NCBI GenBank assembly: GCA_000433095.1
Contig: HF991483.1
Span: forward strand, 101,621-107,735
Direction: 5' to 3'
DNA length: 6,115 nt
DNA from: Clostridium sp. CAG:967
Lineage (GTDB): Bacteria; Cyanobacteriota; Vampirovibrionia; Gastranaerophilales; Gastranaerophilaceae
Shown: positions 4,826 to 6,115 of the stretch, piece after piece
Layout: each line of letters starts with the position of its first letter
Position numbering within the stretch: position 1 is the stretch's first letter
The notes under the pieces: model-generated
Database searches by the model: none
Told to the model about the DNA's origin: nothing
Seen by the model: the letters and a program-made list of their open reading frames with translations, nothing else
Made by a program: the position numbers and the translations under genes

Positions 4826-5488
4826 TTACCATGGATAATCATCACTGATTTCCCAGTTATCCAGCATAATTACAGCCGCACAGTAGATCCCGTTTTTTTG
4901 ACAAGCTCTAGAGTCAGGTCCTTTCAATAAACTATCTCTTGATAAGTGTTCTTCTTCCGGAATTTCGGCAATGCGACCAAGGCCATAAGGTTTCAATCCT
5001 TTTTTATCATCAAAGCTAAACATAAATACATCTTTGCCGTATTTATTTGGTCGTTTTAAACCATTTATGTCTACAATTATTGTAAACCCGTTATACAGCG
5101 GGTATGCTGCAATAAGTGCTCCGTTTGTAAGTATCAGTTTTTGTGCAAGTTTAAACTGTCCATATCCATCACATACCGCTCCGGTTCTACAGTACATATG
5201 AAAATCCTGTGAAAGTTCATCAGGAGAGAATTCTTCAATAATTTTGCAGTATGGTTTTAAATATTGATCAGTAAATGTCTTACTGCTAAGGGACGAGTTT
5301 TCTATAATACCTAAGTCGTTTTCAGCCATTCTTAGTGCCTGTGCCATTACCGAATAAGTCTGTTTTAATTTAACTGTTGTCTGCATTTTGGTGTGTTTTG
5401 TGATAAGAGCAGGAATTGTTAAAGCTGCAATAACTCCTATTATACCAAGCGTAATCAATGTTTCTGATAGTGTAAATCCGTTATCCAT
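4826..5488 (-). CDS. Type IV prepilin-like protein (N-terminal methylation motif)
   Basis: A 220-aa prepilin. The N-terminus MDNG|FTLSE fits the class III prepilin peptidase site: cleavage after Gly4, Phe at +1, Glu at +5. A hydrophobic helix follows (LITLGIIGVIAALTIPALI, 11-29) that anchors the subunit and packs in the pilus core. The C-terminal globular part has cysteines at 81, 100, 106, 196 and 203 and the motif VDINGLKRPNKYGKD (139-153), and it ends in DDYPW. The motif is shared with the partial protein at the left edge. I chose the ATG at 5488 because AAAAGGAG sits just before it and only three residues precede Gly4. A longer frame from a TTG at 5518 would put ten charged residues in front and has no such site. 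It could be a minor pilin, pseudopilin or adhesin subunit; no pilus assembly genes are nearby. Confidence 0.9.
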   Translation of the reverse strand: MDNGFTLSETLITLGIIGVIAALTIPALITKHTKMQTTVKLKQTYSVMAQALRMAENDLGIIENSSLSSKTFTDQYLKPYCKIIEEFSPDELSQDFHMYCRTGAVCDGYGQFKLAQKLILTNGALIAAYPLYNGFTIIVDINGLKRPNKYGKDVFMFSFDDKKGLKPYGLGRIAEIPEEEHLSRDSLLKGPDSRACQKNGIYCAAVIMLDNWEISDDYPW

Positions 5489-5516
5489 ATTTCTCCTTTT
5501 GTAGGTAATTCCGAAC

Positions 5517-5538
5517 AATGTATAAGTATTATAACATT
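5517..5538. promoter_or_regulatory. Imperfect dyad between pilin and XRE regulator (candidate operator)
   Basis: AATGTATA (5517-5524) and TATAACATT (5530-5538) form an inverted repeat broken by one extra T, centred on a five-base gap. It covers the predicted -10 of the minus-strand pilin promoter and the first codons of the XRE frame as drawn. XRE regulators commonly bind such dyads in their own divergent control region. Binding here is inference from position. Confidence 0.35.
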
Positions 5539-5823
5539 AGCATGAAAATTATGCAAGCTGAAAACAAAGAAAAAAGGCAGTTATTATTGCAGGCGTTAGC
5601 TAAAACCGTAAAAGAATTACGGTTTAAAACAGGAAAATCTATAAGCTTAATCTCTAATGAGTTGAATGTGTCGAAATCTATTTGGTCAGATGCAGAGGCT
5701 GGCAAGTCTGATTTACAATTTTCCACTTTTTGGAGAATTGCTGAAGCGTTAGATATTACTCCTGAGGAGTTAATAATAAAAATAAAGCAAAATTTGAAGG
5801 AAAATATAAGTTTTATAGAATAA
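5518..5823 (+). CDS. Small XRE-family helix-turn-helix regulator
   Basis: A 101-aa (or shorter) DNA-binding protein. Residues ~26-88 form an XRE/Cro-type domain: AKTVKELRFKTGKSISLISNELNVSKSIWSDAEAG, in which SISLISNELNVSKSIW is the helix-turn-helix, then FWRIAEALDITPEELI. There is no extra effector domain, so it is probably a simple cytoplasmic repressor or activator. The start is uncertain. The ATG at 5518 has no good Shine-Dalgarno sequence, and in-frame ATGs at 5542 and 5551 would still leave the domain intact and would free the dyad at 5517-5538 as an upstream operator. It diverges from the prepilin gene with ~30 bp between starts, suggesting autoregulation and control of that pilin. It converges on the gene at 5826 with only two bases between stops. 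Confidence 0.82.
   Translation: MYKYYNISMKIMQAENKEKRQLLLQALAKTVKELRFKTGKSISLISNELNVSKSIWSDAEAGKSDLQFSTFWRIAEALDITPEELIIKIKQNLKENISFIE
5528..5556 (-). promoter_or_regulatory. Predicted promoter of the prepilin gene
   Basis: Read on the minus strand: TTGCAT (5556-5551, three of six to the -35 consensus), a 17-base spacer, then a perfect TATAAT (5533-5528). Transcription would start near 5522, leaving a leader of ~33 nt that contains the AAAAGGAG ribosome-binding site. The promoter lies within the 5' part of the divergent XRE gene as annotated. Confidence 0.5.
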
Positions 5824-5825
5824 AT

Positions 5826-6115
5826 TTAATCTTTATTTTTTAGTGCATCTTCAAGGGCTTTTTCAAGGACTGTAATTTTATTTTCCAGTACCTGAATTTT
5901 TGATTCGCTTGATGAATTTGTTATCGAACCTTTTTCAAGTTCTCTTTTGTAAGCATTATATTTTGTTTTTAAGGATTGATAAAGCGGTCCGAAAAATGTT
6001 ATTGCTGCTATTTCACCGAGTATGAATATTATAAGTGTATATAGAGCCATATTTAAAGTTATAGTATGAGGAGTAAGCCTTAAAATCTCTGCAATTTTGC
6101 TGCTGAGAATTGTAA
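5826..6115 (-). CDS. Membrane protein with C-terminal coiled coil, 5'-partial (possibly LapA-like)
   Basis: The frame stays open past the ATG at 6050 to the right edge, and no Shine-Dalgarno sequence precedes that ATG, so the gene very likely starts outside the window; the last 95 residues are visible. Edge-ward residues read ILSSKIAEILRLTPHTITLN, followed by a transmembrane helix (MALYTLIIFILGEIAAITFF), a basic stretch (YQSLKTKYNAYKREL), a serine-rich linker, and a short coiled coil (IQVLENKITVLEKALEDALK). This order, a polar TPxTITLN segment, a membrane helix, then a basic and coiled tail, recalls LapA/DUF1049 envelope proteins, but the resemblance is distant and I hold it loosely. The role is otherwise unknown. 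It runs toward the XRE gene with a two-base gap and no visible terminator. Confidence 0.7.
   Translation of the reverse strand, partial: TILSSKIAEILRLTPHTITLNMALYTLIIFILGEIAAITFFGPLYQSLKTKYNAYKRELEKGSITNSSSESKIQVLENKITVLEKALEDALKNKD

Noticed and set aside
4826..5518. Prepilin start at the TTG at 5518
   Set aside because: It would add ten residues before the prepilin leader and ignore the strong AAAAGGAG directly before the ATG at 5488.
1..6115. CRISPR array, tRNA, rRNA, insertion sequence or DGR template/reverse transcriptase
   Set aside because: No regularly spaced repeats, cloverleaf-like segments, transposase or reverse transcriptase motifs were seen on either strand.

Overview
The window is AT-rich (roughly 35% GC by eye) and most resembles a gut Gastranaerophilales / Melainabacteria genome, the non-photosynthetic sister lineage of cyanobacteria. 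This rests on the style of the prepilin-like proteins, the paired YtxH and DUF948 envelope genes, and the gene repertoire. It is an inference from recalled families, not a database match.

Left end (1-865): the 3' part of a prepilin-like gene whose start lies outside the window. Its C-terminus is a DUF1566/Lcl-type (C-type-lectin-like) domain. The last ~120 bases are 57.5% GC and poor in A, unlike the rest of the gene, so this stretch is a candidate variable region of a diversity-generating retroelement (DGR). No template repeat or reverse transcriptase is in the window. A 266-bp gene-poor stretch follows. It holds a small hairpin, a minus-strand terminator and a nested set of inverted repeats.

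Middle left (866-3238, minus strand): a compact operon of a MurT-type Mur ligase (murT, no gatD beside it), pdxJ (pyridoxine 5'-phosphate synthase) and a 104-aa cysteine-rich protein translationally coupled to pdxJ. It probably ends at the terminator at 646-680. The operon joins cell-wall amidation to vitamin B6 synthesis.

Middle right (3321-4824, plus strand): four small envelope genes in a row: an unknown two-hydrophobic-segment membrane protein, a YtxH protein, a DUF948 (YtxG-like) protein and a second YtxH protein. A good extended -10 promoter precedes the first YtxH gene. A strong hairpin terminator closes the group and also serves the convergent prepilin gene.

Right end (4826-6115): a complete prepilin-like protein (minus) diverges from a small XRE-type regulator (plus). 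Their start codons lie about 30 bp apart over an imperfect dyad that overlaps the likely pilin promoter. The regulator converges on the 3' end of a membrane/coiled-coil protein that runs off the right edge, possibly LapA-like. No tRNA, rRNA, CRISPR array or insertion sequence was seen.
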